Source of the DNA: Willaertia magna
Taxonomy: Eukaryota; Heterolobosea; Eutetramitea; Acrasida; Naegleriidae
Length of the DNA stretch: 10,309 nucleotides
Assembly (NCBI GenBank): GCA_902984215.1
Contig: CADWAF010002102.1
Coordinates: forward strand, 1-10,309
Reading direction: 5' to 3'
A program made the position numbers and the translations under genes. The notes under the pieces are model-generated. The model was not told the origin of the DNA. It ran no database searches and saw only the letters and a program-made list of their open reading frames with translations. Shown here piece by piece: positions 1 through 8,369 of the stretch (position 1 is the stretch's first letter; each line of letters begins with the position of its first letter).

Positions 1-1
1 G

Positions 2-196
2 TTAAGAAGAGATGGCGGGAAAAAGATTTGTAAAAAGTAGATTCTTTTCTAAAAAATTTAATTACTAAAGTTATTAACTAATGATAATACTATAGCTCTC
101 AATGTAGTGCAAGTCGTAATTTATATAAAAAATTTTAAACAAAAATTACAATATATATCCAGAATTGTAAAAAATATGTTTTTAAATAAAAAATAA
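2..196 (+). pseudogene. short coding relic, unidentified
   Basis: One plus-strand frame runs from the left edge to a TAA at 194-196. It is interrupted only by TAG at 38-40, TAA at 50-52 and TAA at 59-61; all three differ from CAG or CAA by one C-to-T change. The part after the last stop (62-193) is 44 codons without interruption. The read-through begins with a charged segment (RRDGGKKICKK) and later contains a mixed hydrophobic and basic segment ending near KNMFLNKK. Local G+C is higher than in the following kilobase (GATGGCGGG near 11-19), which fits a coding remnant. The 5' end lies outside the window. I do not recognise the protein. It could be the tail of a decayed element or of a host gene, or a chance open stretch. 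Confidence 0.3.
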
Positions 197-670
197 ATAA
201 ACTAAATATTTTAATCTACAAGCCATTTTTTTAAACTTTTATTATAACCAAAATGTAACCAGAAAAAAATTGTAAAGTAAATATTATAAAAATAATTTTA
301 AAACAATACATAATACTAAAATTTTATTAAAACATTACAAATTATTTAATTTATTAGATATTCAATTTTACAATAACAGTTACAAGTTTTGCTTGAATTT
401 ATATTTATTTATATTTTTAATGATCTTAATTTAACTTGTTTCAGTATTTATTGTTTTTTTTATTTGATTTTTAATTTAAATATTATGGAAATATTTTAAT
501 ATTATTTAATTCAACAAAAGATAAATCAATTTACACTTTAATAAAAAAGCAAAATTGTATTTTATTAAAAAAATTTATTTATTTGTTTCAAATTTTTTTT
601 TAATTTCTTTTTTTCTCATGTTATAAAAAAGATATTTAAAATAATAATTATAATAATATAATATAACACT
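197..670. other. A+T-rich intergenic stretch, no gene seen
   Basis: About 470 bases of almost pure A/T. I see no open frame of note, RNA gene, or repeat with clear periodicity on either strand. Short poly-A and poly-T runs occur throughout but do not form a recognisable element end. Confidence 0.5.
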
Positions 671-1005
671 TTAATAAAATCTTCTTATTTATTCTATATT
701 ATACCAAATCTTTCTTTTATTAAACATAATTACATCACCTTCCTCAATCTTTATTACTCTTTTAAATTCATTTAACTTCAATCTCCTTTTCTTTTTTGTT
801 CAAAATAATATAAAATAGATAAATCATTACTTAAATTTTTTATGTCTTTATAAAGTTTTTTTATATTTTTATAATTAATCACTATACTTAAATATATTTT
901 TAACTTATTTTCAACATTTAAAGAATTAATTTTATTATAAGTTTTTTTAAAATTAATTTTTAATAAATTTGAAACCAAAATAAAATATTTTTTATTTAAT
1001 TTAAT
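671..1005 (-). pseudogene. minus-strand coding relic, unidentified, frameshifted
   Basis: On the minus strand, 1005 down to 781 is 75 codons without a stop. It is bounded upstream by TAG (1006-1008) and ends at TGA (778-780). There is no ATG in the run; the only alternative start is a TTG at 976-978. A second frame takes over across the stop: 778 down to 692 gives 29 clean codons, including the segment IKIEEGDVIMFNKRKIWYNI. It is then broken by TAA at 689-691 and TAA at 671-673. The first part is lysine- and asparagine-rich and looks helical or coiled; the second has a mixed, protein-like composition. The long run, the frame switch and the C-to-T-type stops suggest a decayed gene, probably from a transposable element. 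I do not recognise the family. It lies about 330 bases upstream of the LINE remnant in the opposite orientation, with no evidence that they are related. Confidence 0.42.
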
Positions 1006-1332
1006 CTACTTCTAAATAAAAGATTTAAAAATATTATTTGATTTAAATAAAAAACTAATATAGTTTAATCAAATTAGCAATAAATTTTTTAATTATTAAT
1101 ATTATTTTTCTATTTTTATTTTTTTTATAAATAACAAAACTGTTATTGATTTTTTAAAATTATAAAAATACTTTTAGGGATTACATTTTTAAAAACTAAA
1201 AACATTATATTTTTATATTTTCATCTCTAATTTCTATGTTATATTTAATAATTTTAAATGTAATTTTTTTAAAATCGGCTCTATTAATTTTTAATTTGTA
1301 TTTTTTATATATTTTTTTTAGTTTAATATTGA
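1006..1332. other. A+T-rich spacer before the LINE remnant
   Basis: No convincing open frame on either strand. It may contain the original 5' untranslated end of the LINE, but I cannot place the element's 5' boundary or find a target-site duplication. A TGA at 1330-1332 immediately precedes the first recognisable ORF1 codons. Confidence 0.4.
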
Positions 1333-2550
1333 GATGAAAAAAATACAACAATTTGGGACCTTTTAGTCTCAAGTAAAATTATTAGTAAGCTACATAAGAG
1401 GGATGAATAGATTAAAAAGATTTCAAATAAGTTTAATGTTTTAACAGTAGAGTGTGGAAAACTAAAAAATAGGCTCAAAAAATTACAATTATTTGAAAAG
1501 AAATATATTGACTTAAGGAATTTTCATAAAAAGACAGGAAACCAATAAAAAAATTTTTAAAAAAATAATTCGAGAACTAATGGAATACTTATTAAAAAAT
1601 GAATAAAGAACATAATAAAAATATGAAATATCTTAATGCTAATAAAATTTTTATATATTTCAACAAAAAGATAGATGACAATATGATTAATAATTTATGG
1701 AATAAAAAAGATAATAATAAAGTTGTAAGATTAAGTAATAAGAAATATAGATGTGAAGTAATCTAAAAAGTAGTGTTATTAATTATACTCAAAGATTAGT
1801 TAATAAAAACGATAAAGATTCAAAGATTGTAATTAAAATAACATCTACTTCTAATGTAATTAAGAGTTTTATTGAAATAACTAAATAGGCAAAAATTCAA
1901 GATTTGAGTAGAAATGTCCTTATATTAAAATACATAGTAAAAAAATTCTAAACCTAAAAAGCATTATTCAAAATATTTATAATGTTTGTGATAGAATTAT
2001 AAAGAAAAAAAATACTCTAGAAATAGAAGAATGTGATGTTTCAGTTAAAACTTCTTATACCAAACTAAAAAAAAAGTTCATTACAACTACTTTATTAAAT
2101 TATTAGATTATAATCAAGCTAACATCTTGTACAAACAGTTTATAGTAGTTAAAAATCAAAGTTATAAATTTGAAAATCCAATAGAGAAAAATATCACAAA
2201 TAATGAAAGTAATATTTAAAACCAAATATTAAATCAAGTAAATGTAATAGAAAATGATATAAATAGCAATGATAACTTATTTAATAATAAGTCTATTAAC
2301 AACATTACTAATTTATTGCAATCAAAAATAACCACTAGTAAACAACGTAGGAAATAATAATATAAGATTAAACAAAATTCTATCTAGACTTATGGAATCT
2401 AATGAAAAAATATCCAACACTGTTAATAATTTGGTTAATAATATGAGTTGTTTACAAAATGATATTAAAAATATTTCATATAGAGTAGATATGTTAGAAT
2501 GTGAAAATAAGAGGTTTAGAGAAGAATATAATGAAGACAGCTCGAATTAA
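1333..2550 (+). pseudogene. LINE ORF1 relic (nucleic-acid-binding/coiled-coil protein)
   Basis: The coding trace moves between frames. Bases 1333-1545 contain TTIWDLLVSSKIISKL and later KKYIDLRNFHKKTGN, with TAG at 1408-1410 and TAA at 1546-1548. A helix-like piece (IRELMEYLLKNE) follows at 1568-1603. An ATG-started run covers 1599-1763. The next frame covers 1757-1948, with TAG at 1886-1888. Then come 1951-2105, 2088-2340 and 2332-2547. The last piece is predicted coiled coil by eye, with repeated Leu/Met/Ile at heptad-like spacing ending near VDMLECENKRFREEY, and stops at TAA 2548-2550. The N-terminal piece faintly recalls Myb/SANT-like DNA-binding domains; that is a weak inference. LINE ORF1 proteins usually bind the element RNA and often multimerise through coiled coils. 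Neighbour: the start of ORF2 overlaps its end by 20 bases. Confidence is good that this is ORF1, low for the N-terminal fold. Confidence 0.6.
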
Positions 2551-2599
2551 AAAATTATTAAAGATAACAATTACTATAACAATTACACACCTATCAATA

Positions 2600-2800
2600 A
2601 ATATTACAAGTATTAACATTAATAATTTCCAGCCTCAAAAAATTCCATATATTGTTGACTTTTTGAAAAAGTCAAATATTTCAATATATTGCCTACAAAA
2701 ATCAACACATCTATCAAGGTTAAACTACAATCTTTTTTAATAAAAAGTTCCTCCAATAGCAATTTTTATACTAATAATACTTATAACAGTCATCATTATG
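2600..2800 (+). other. truncated AP-type endonuclease domain
   Basis: The segment SININNFQPQKIPYIVDFLKK followed by SIYCLQKSTHLSR matches the start of LINE AP-endonucleases, where a beta strand with Asn precedes a helix and the metal-binding Glu of an LQE-T-H motif. Here the Glu position reads Lys (AAA, one G-to-A change) and an extra Ser is present. The frame stops at TAA 2738-2740. About 40 bases later, NSHHYV (around 2785-2802) may be the remnant of the terminal S-D-H motif with the Asp lost. If so, most of the roughly 220-residue domain has been deleted between these two points. Confidence 0.6.
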
Positions 2801-3139
2801 TATAAGATAAAATATTGTTATAAAAAGGAAGATTTTAACAAATTAATTAAAAAAAGAATATCACTTAAAAAAGAATTAAAAACCATATTAAAAAAGAAAA
2901 TAAAGAAAGTTAAAAAGGAACGTTTAAAAAGAATTAATGAAATTAATAATTTTGAAATTTACCAATTTGATAAAATTTTAAACAAAAAAATCATTAACTG
3001 GAACAAAATTAACTTTGAAGGTGATACTTTCTATTAAAGAACAAATATTAAATAGTTTTAAAAACAAATTTCAGAAAAATGTCACTACTGAAGAAAAAAT
3101 AATTCAAGAATTTATACAAAAAGAGAATTCTCTAAAAAC

Positions 3140-3990
3140 AATTATTCTATATGATATACAAAGAATAATTAAGAAAGCTAAAAGTAAATTAATAGACTAC
3201 TATAAAGCTACTTTCTTTTTTTATAAAAATCGTAGTGAGAAATTTTATGTTAAATTAGCAAAAATTGTTAATAAGATTTTAAATAATGAATTAGACATAC
3301 TAGAAGCATGGAAAAAGTCTTGAATTAAATTAATTCTAAAAAAAGTCATTCCTTAAAATCTAAATGATGTCAAATCTATTAGTATTCTTTCTGTTATTTA
3401 TTAAATAATTACTAAGGTAATTACAGAGAAAATTGATAAAATGGTCTCTAATAAAATGAATTAGAAACTTAGAGGCTTTATAAGAGAACATAGTACTACT
3501 GATATTATACTAATGATCAAAAGTTTAATTATTAATAATAACATTAATAAAAAAAAGACGTTTATTAAATACTTAGATATCAAAAGTGCGTATGATAATG
3601 TTACATATAATGCAACATCTATAGTACTCCAAAAAATAAGTTTTACAGAGAATCAAGGGAAAAGTATTGTAAAGATCTTTAAAAATCATAAATTCTATTT
3701 AAAAATCCAAAGGGAGCTATCAAGAAATGAAAGGAAAAGTATTGATTTACTATAGGAAGATCTTATGGCTCCTGTTTTGTTTAATATTATTGGAACAATT
3801 TAAAAGAAGGATGTTGTGTAAATACTAATAATATTACAGTCCTTAGTTACATAGATGATTTTACATTAATAGTTGACAATTATATTACATTAAAAAAGTA
3901 TTTTATATCAATTAAGAAAATATTTAACAAATTCAGATTAAAATTAGATCTTACACAAAAGTAGATTTGTGTCCAATTCATTTTCAAAAA
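3140..3990 (+). other. reverse transcriptase domain, catalytic aspartates retained
   Basis: Recognisable blocks are AWKKS-TGA-IKLILKK (3306-3344), which matches the WK-x-I-x-L-IPKKG block; ISILSVIY and KMVSN (3378-3458), the fingers; motif A, LDIKSAYDNV, with its first Asp at 3576-3578; motif B, where the conserved RQGD reads L-TAG-ED before LMAPVLFN (3750-3782); and motif C, YIDD, at 3848-3859 followed by FTLIVD. All three catalytic Asp codons survive, but the invariant Gln of motif B is a TAG (3753-3755) and a frame change separates motifs B and C. Family assignment to LINE-type RTs is confident. Confidence 0.85.
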
Positions 3991-4015
3991 AGAATAATAT
4001 GGTAATTGAAAATAA

Positions 4016-4513
4016 TTGATAATTAATAGATATAAAAACGTTAAAATACTGGAATATTATGTTTTTAAAACTAAAGCTAAAAAAGATAAGCAAGAAAAAA
4101 TAATGAATAAAATTAAACTTTTGTCGTCTTTTATATCTTTAAAATTTATCCAACCTTACAGATTAAATACGGTAGTAAATAGTAAATTATTGTTAAAAAT
4201 CAGTTATTTGTGTAAGAGTGAATAGTTTGAACTAATGTTTTTAAAAAGAATTAATATTGCAATTAGAAGTGCCATTAAAACAAAAGCAAGTATTGATAAA
4301 AAATTATATTTCGAGACTTTTTATAAAAGTCACAGTGAAAATGGATTTGATTTAACAAAATCAGAGGAAATAGCTAAAAATTGTTATATGAGTTCTTTTT
4401 TAAATTATTTTAATTACAAAACTAAACCTATAAGGTATGTTTTTGAAGAGACATATTTTAATTATATAAACGATAAAGAAAAAAACTCTTTTACAAAATT
4501 AATAAAAATATAA
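4016..4513 (+). other. RT thumb/connection region, largely open frame
   Basis: This is the best-preserved part of ORF2: 165 codons in a single frame broken only by TAG at 4223-4225. It begins near a KNVKILEYYVF segment, corresponding to the conserved K-x-LG-Y-x-F block after the YxDD palm. It continues through IKLLSSFISLKFIQP, AIRSAIKTKASIDKKLYFE and AKNCYMSSFLNYF, which match the spacing of the LINE thumb and the conserved R-x-AI-K block. The frame ends at TAA 4511-4513, before RNase H. Confidence 0.7.
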
Positions 4514-4539
4514 AAACATACAATATTCAACAAAAATCT

Positions 4540-4800
4540 TGCAATACAAGGAAAAGAAAAGTTTACTCAATTGTCCATATTGTTAAAATTTTACTTAAAA
4601 ACTGTATTATGAATTTTTATATAGATTCAAATATAGCAATAAAAACCTTTACGAATAAGAAATATAAAAGAAAGTTCAAGTTAATTAAAATTTTCTAGAA
4701 AATAATCAAACATAAGAATATTATAGTTTGCTTTCACAAAATTGAGTCACACATAAGTAATAGAAGAAATGATAAAGCAAATTAATTAGCTAAAGAAAGA
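4540..4800 (+). other. RNase H domain, catalytic residues mutated
   Basis: In one frame, KVYSIVHIVKIL (4558-4593) aligns with the AELYAI helix of RNase HI, NFYIDSNIAIKTF (about 4612-4650) with the TDSQ-AI block, and CFHKIESHISNRRNDKAN-TAA-LAKE (about 4732-4797) with the final K-x-SH-x-GN-x-AD-x-LAKE block. The helix Glu is Lys (4558-4560), the terminal catalytic Asp is Asn (AAT, 4780-4782), and the adjacent residue is TAA (4783-4785); all are single transitions. Asp in YIDS (4624-4626) is kept. The first strand with its Asp is not visible. RNase H would normally remove the RNA strand during element copying; this one could not. Confidence 0.75.
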
Positions 4801-5076
4801 ATTATAGAAGAACTAATGGATATTAATCAATTTATTTTGAATACGTATAGTTATTTGATAAAAAGTAATAAGGGACTTAGTGAAAAAAGAGAAATAAAAC
4901 CAAAACCTATTTTCAATTTATATACATAGAATAAGCAGTTTAAGAGTAATACTGAAAAAAATACAAATAGTCTTTAATTTTTAATTAACTAAGACTCCTC
5001 TTTAAATAAATATAGATACTTGGCATATAAAAATAATGGCCTTATAGAATACAAATATAGACAAACCATATATAGA

Positions 5077-5140
5077 TGTTTTGTAACAAAGATAGAACAG
5101 TCAAGCATTTGTTGAAAGAATGTATTGTTATTAAACAATA
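5077..5140 (+). other. C-terminal zinc knuckle of LINE ORF2
   Basis: After a one-base frame change in the TTTT run at 5079-5082, the frame reads CNKDRTVKHLLKECIVIKQ, with Cys at 5082-5084, His at 5106-5108 and Cys at 5121-5123. With an upstream Cys (5077-5079) this gives a C-x-C/C-x2-C, H-x4-C arrangement typical of the terminal knuckle in LINE ORF2 proteins. Beyond it, TAA/TAG codons alternate with CAA in a run that would read as poly-glutamine (5217-5231). Confidence 0.6.
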
Positions 5141-5428
5141 GTTAAATAATAATAAGAATATAGATTTAATAATTAAATCTTTTAATAGTAGGGGAAAGAT
5201 TTTCTCTCTTATACTTTAACAATAGCAACAAATAATATTAAATATATTGGTAGAACTGAAATAGAGAGAAAAATTAGAGCTAAAGAGAATAATAGGTTTA
5301 AAAAATTTCTTAAAAAGTACCAAAAAAATAATTTAATAAATAATCAAATTAATTTAAAAGAATTATACAATACTTTTAGTAAATCCCATAAGGAAATTAA
5401 GGTAAAAAATAAAATTGAGAAAGATTAG

Positions 5429-7145
5429 AAATATATTTATAATCTTTACCTTATAATCATTGATGATATAATGAAATGTTACAAATTTTAGTATAATGTT
5501 ATAGAAAAAGTCTTAAAATAGATTAGTAAATCAATGAAAGATTGCTACATAATCTTTCTTCTTTTAAACTTTCCTCACTCTATTCAAGAGTAAAATAAAA
5601 CTAACACGTTTAATAGATATAAATCTATTAAATTAGTCATAATCTTAATAAACTTTAAAACTTTAAAATTTTAAAACTTTTAGTTTAATATTTATAATAA
5701 AATAGTAGTTTTTATTTTATTAAATGTATTACATTATCATAATAACATTTATAAGTTTCTTATATTTTAAAATAATATAAAATAATAATATTATTTTAAA
5801 GTAATATAAAATAATAATATTATTTTAAAATTTTGAATTTAATTTTAAATAAATTATATATTTAGTACAAATAAATTAAAATTATTTACTATATTATTAA
5901 ATCTAAGTAAGTATTACTATTATTATTTTAATTATTACATTAATACTCTAAGTGTTATATTTTAATTGATTATTATTATGTTATATATGTTATAAAATTT
6001 TTTTTAATTAATACACTTCAAAAAAAATATTTATTACAAATACCTTTACTTTATACTAACAAAACACACTTATTACTATATAAAGCTTGAATTAAAAATA
6101 TATATAATTAATTATAAAAATTTTATATTATTTTATTTGTATTTTTTAATATTTGATTGTATTTATAATTTTTTTTATTATTAATAATTAATTATAAAAA
6201 TAAATACTAATTTCTATTTTTAATAGCAGTAAATATATAATTGTATTTTTATTTTATAATTATTGAAGTTTTTGTTTAAAATAATAAATTATAAAACAAC
6301 TAAAAAAGATAATTTAATATTTTTATATTATTATATAAATAATTGAGTTATTAAGTATTATATATAAGTATTATTATTAATAAATGGTTAATAAATTTTA
6401 TATTATAAATATTTACTTTATAATTTCTTTAATAGTATATTCAATAATTATATAAATAATATTAGCTAATTTTTTATTTAATTTATAATATTTCTATAAA
6501 TAATCAAAAAAATTATTAAATATTTCTTAAAAAAATATAATTTGAATTTTTTTAATTTATTTATTTATTTTTATCAACTTTTAAAATTAATCAAACATTT
6601 TATAAACTTTTCTATAATATTTCTATATTTTCATTAAATAATTTAATATAATTGTTATTAAATTTTTAATAATAAAATAATTATTTAATTCTTATTATAA
6701 ATAACATTTTTTAATTTTACTTTTCTAAATACCATAAAACAAAATTATTTTATCTATTATTTTATTTATTAAATAAAAATTTTTTTAAAGACCACTAATG
6801 TTTTTTAATTTTATTTAATAATACAATATTATTAATAAAAGTTATACATAATTTTTTATTTTTTAATATTTCTAAACTATTTATATTTTATTTATTAAAC
6901 AAATTTATAAAAAATTTAATTACATTTATATTTTATTTAAATATTAATTTTAATATATATATTAATAATTTATTAAAAATATATGCTTTATATATATTAA
7001 TATTATTTAAATTATAATCTAAATAGTTTTTTTAATAATTATTTTTTTTTATTTTTAAACTAGTAAATTTTTATAATTAAAATAAATATTTTTTATTGTT
7101 TATATATAAAAATATTTAAAATATATATATAATTCATCACTATTA
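5429..7145. other. very A+T-rich stretch, no gene seen
   Basis: The first 200 bases may be the 3' untranslated end of the LINE (a last patch of higher G+C is near 5560-5620, with the last CpG at 5608). After about 5640, bases are roughly nine-tenths A or T and no frame stands out. A 29-bp tandem repeat lies at 5773-5830. Candidate uses such as a centromere or origin cannot be judged from composition alone. Confidence 0.5.
5773..5830. repeat. two-copy 29-bp tandem repeat containing an inverted repeat
   Basis: Two copies, 5773-5801 and 5802-5830, are identical except for the final base (G versus A). Each contains the arms AAAATAAT and ATTATTTT around a three-base loop, so each copy could form a small hairpin. 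No flanking gene suggests a role; replication slippage in A+T-rich DNA is the simplest origin. Confidence 0.75.
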
Positions 7146-8369
7146 ATTTTTTAAAATGATTTTATATAATTTAATAAATTATTTATTATAATTTCTGAAT
7201 TTTTTAAATGTAATATTTGTAATAAATTTAATAAATTAAATTTTTACTATTATTAAAAATGATTTATTAATTTTAATTAAGTAATTTTTATAATAATTAA
7301 TTATTGTCAGTCATTGTTATAAATAATTTAATAAAATTATATATTTAATTAAATTTATATCATTATTTATTCTACTATAAAATGCAATATATATTTTTAT
7401 TATAATTACTTCTTATACATCATTTTTTATTTGTTTTAAATTTATTAAAGTATATAAAGTAGTAAGATTAGATAATATAATATATTTAATTTTATATAAA
7501 TTATTACCAATAAAATTTTTTTTAGTTATACAAATTTGTTTAAATAAATTTTTAATTATTTTATTAGATGTAATAATTTTTTCATTATTTTTTTTAAATA
7601 TATCAACAGTAATAACTAAAGAAAAATTTATATTTTCTTTAATTAATAATATACTATAAATAATATAAATAATATTATTTAAATTTTTTTTATAATTGAA
7701 AATATATTTTATAAAAATAAAATTATTATTTTCTAATTTATTTGTAAAAATTTATAAATATTTATTCTAAAAAATACTACTATTTAAATTTTTTTTTCTA
7801 ATTTTTATTTTCATCTATTAAATAATTAAAAGATAAATTATTTAAAATAATTTTCTTATTTCATTTAAAAATTTTTTTAATTCTTTATAAGATGACAATA
7901 TTTTAGATTATATATAGTTTTTTGATTTAAATTTTTTTTAAAATTTTCTTTTTTTTAATTAAAATATATTGTTCAGTCTAAGTAAATAAAAATATAATAA
8001 TATTAAATGATTGTTTTAGTAAAATATTTTTTTATAATTTTATTAAATTTTATTTGGTTATGATATAAATTATATGTTTTATTTAAATTTAATAAAATAT
8101 TATATAAAACTTTTTTTCTTCTAATATAAATAATAATTACTATTTAATAAAATTAAATTTATTAATAAATAAACTTAAAAAATATAAAAAAATAATAAAC
8201 ATCAATTATTATTTTCTATATATGTTAGTTTTATTGTTGTGATTATTGTTGGTATATATTTAAAGTTATTTATAAAAAATATATTATTTTCTAATCTGAT
8301 ATATTTATTAACACAAATTTTTTCACTAAAACATCTAAATGGAGTTATTTTTTTTTTGAAATTAATAAA
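7146..8369 (-). pseudogene. minus-strand coding relic, unidentified, no ATG
   Basis: On the minus strand, 7751 down to 7416 is 112 codons with no stop, in DNA where TAA is among the commonest triplets. The same frame then continues to about 7146 with only five stops: TAA 7413-7415, TAA 7317-7319, TGA 7311-7313, TAA 7236-7238 and TAA 7179-7181. It includes INFSLVITVDIFKKNNEKII and, after the first stop, IYIAFYSRINNDINL. There is no ATG in the long run. Upstream on the same strand, 8369-8205 is 55 clean codons (including ITPFRCFSEKICVNKYIRL). The interval 8090-7870 reads in shifting frames with stops where Gln would fit (for example IFLFT-TAG-TEQYILIKKKK). I read this as one decayed gene or element ORF on the minus strand. 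The family is not recognised; no RT, integrase or transposase motif is clear. Confidence 0.5.

Larger units (their letters stand above)
1333..5428 (+). mobile_element. decayed LINE (non-LTR) retrotransposon, Tad1-like
   Basis: The plus strand shows, in order, a long degenerate ORF1 (1333-2550), an AP-endonuclease-like start (from 2531), a reverse transcriptase with an intact YIDD box (3848-3859), an RNase H domain (about 4540-4800), and a terminal Cys-Cys-His-Cys knuckle (5082-5123). It ends in a lysine-rich tail stopped by TAG at 5426-5428. This order is typical of two-ORF LINEs with RNase H, such as fungal Tad1 elements; assignment to that clade is an inference from motif wording and architecture. 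Such elements copy themselves by target-primed reverse transcription. The copy is dead: there are many in-frame stops (mostly TAA/TAG, some TGA), several frame changes and a large endonuclease deletion. Base composition is A+T-rich but clearly less so than the flanks. The exact 5' and 3' ends, poly(A) tail and target-site duplications could not be located. Confidence 0.85.
2531..5428 (+). pseudogene. LINE ORF2 relic (EN-RT-RNase H-CCHC polyprotein)
   Basis: The likely ancestral start is the ATG at 2531-2533, inside the end of ORF1. Domains in order: AP-type endonuclease start (about 2600-2715), a charged linker (2798-3140), reverse transcriptase (about 3140-3990), RT thumb/connection (4016-4513), RNase H (about 4540-4800), a zinc knuckle (5082-5123) and a lysine-rich tail to the TAG at 5426-5428. 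The intact protein would nick target DNA, prime on it and copy the element RNA. Visible damage includes stops at 2738-2740, 3321-3323 (TGA), 3354-3356, 3402-3404, 3462-3464, 3753-3755, 3962-3964, 4223-4225, 4511-4513, 4696-4698 and 4783-4785. There are frame changes near 3015, 3790, 3970, 4550, 5080, and again near 5215-5270. Most of the endonuclease is missing. Identification as LINE ORF2 is secure; the exact ancestral reading frame is not. Confidence 0.82.

Noticed and set aside
1301..1332. LINE 5' boundary and target-site duplication
   Set aside because: Many short A/T matches exist between the flanks, but none is distinctive enough to be a duplication.
1333..1610. Firm Myb/SANT domain call at the ORF1 start
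   Set aside because: Only a faint resemblance around KYIDLRNFHKKTGN; the conserved tryptophan spacing cannot be shown, so it is kept as a weak remark only.
2798..3037. Separate 79-codon plus-strand gene
   Set aside because: It is the charged linker of LINE ORF2 in one frame; the next ORF2 segment continues in another frame from 3015, so it is a fragment of the same relic.
7416..7751. Integrase-like (Gypsy/Copia) reading of the LVITVD segment
   Set aside because: The D,D-35-E spacing and the HHCC motif are not visible; the similarity is a few residues only.
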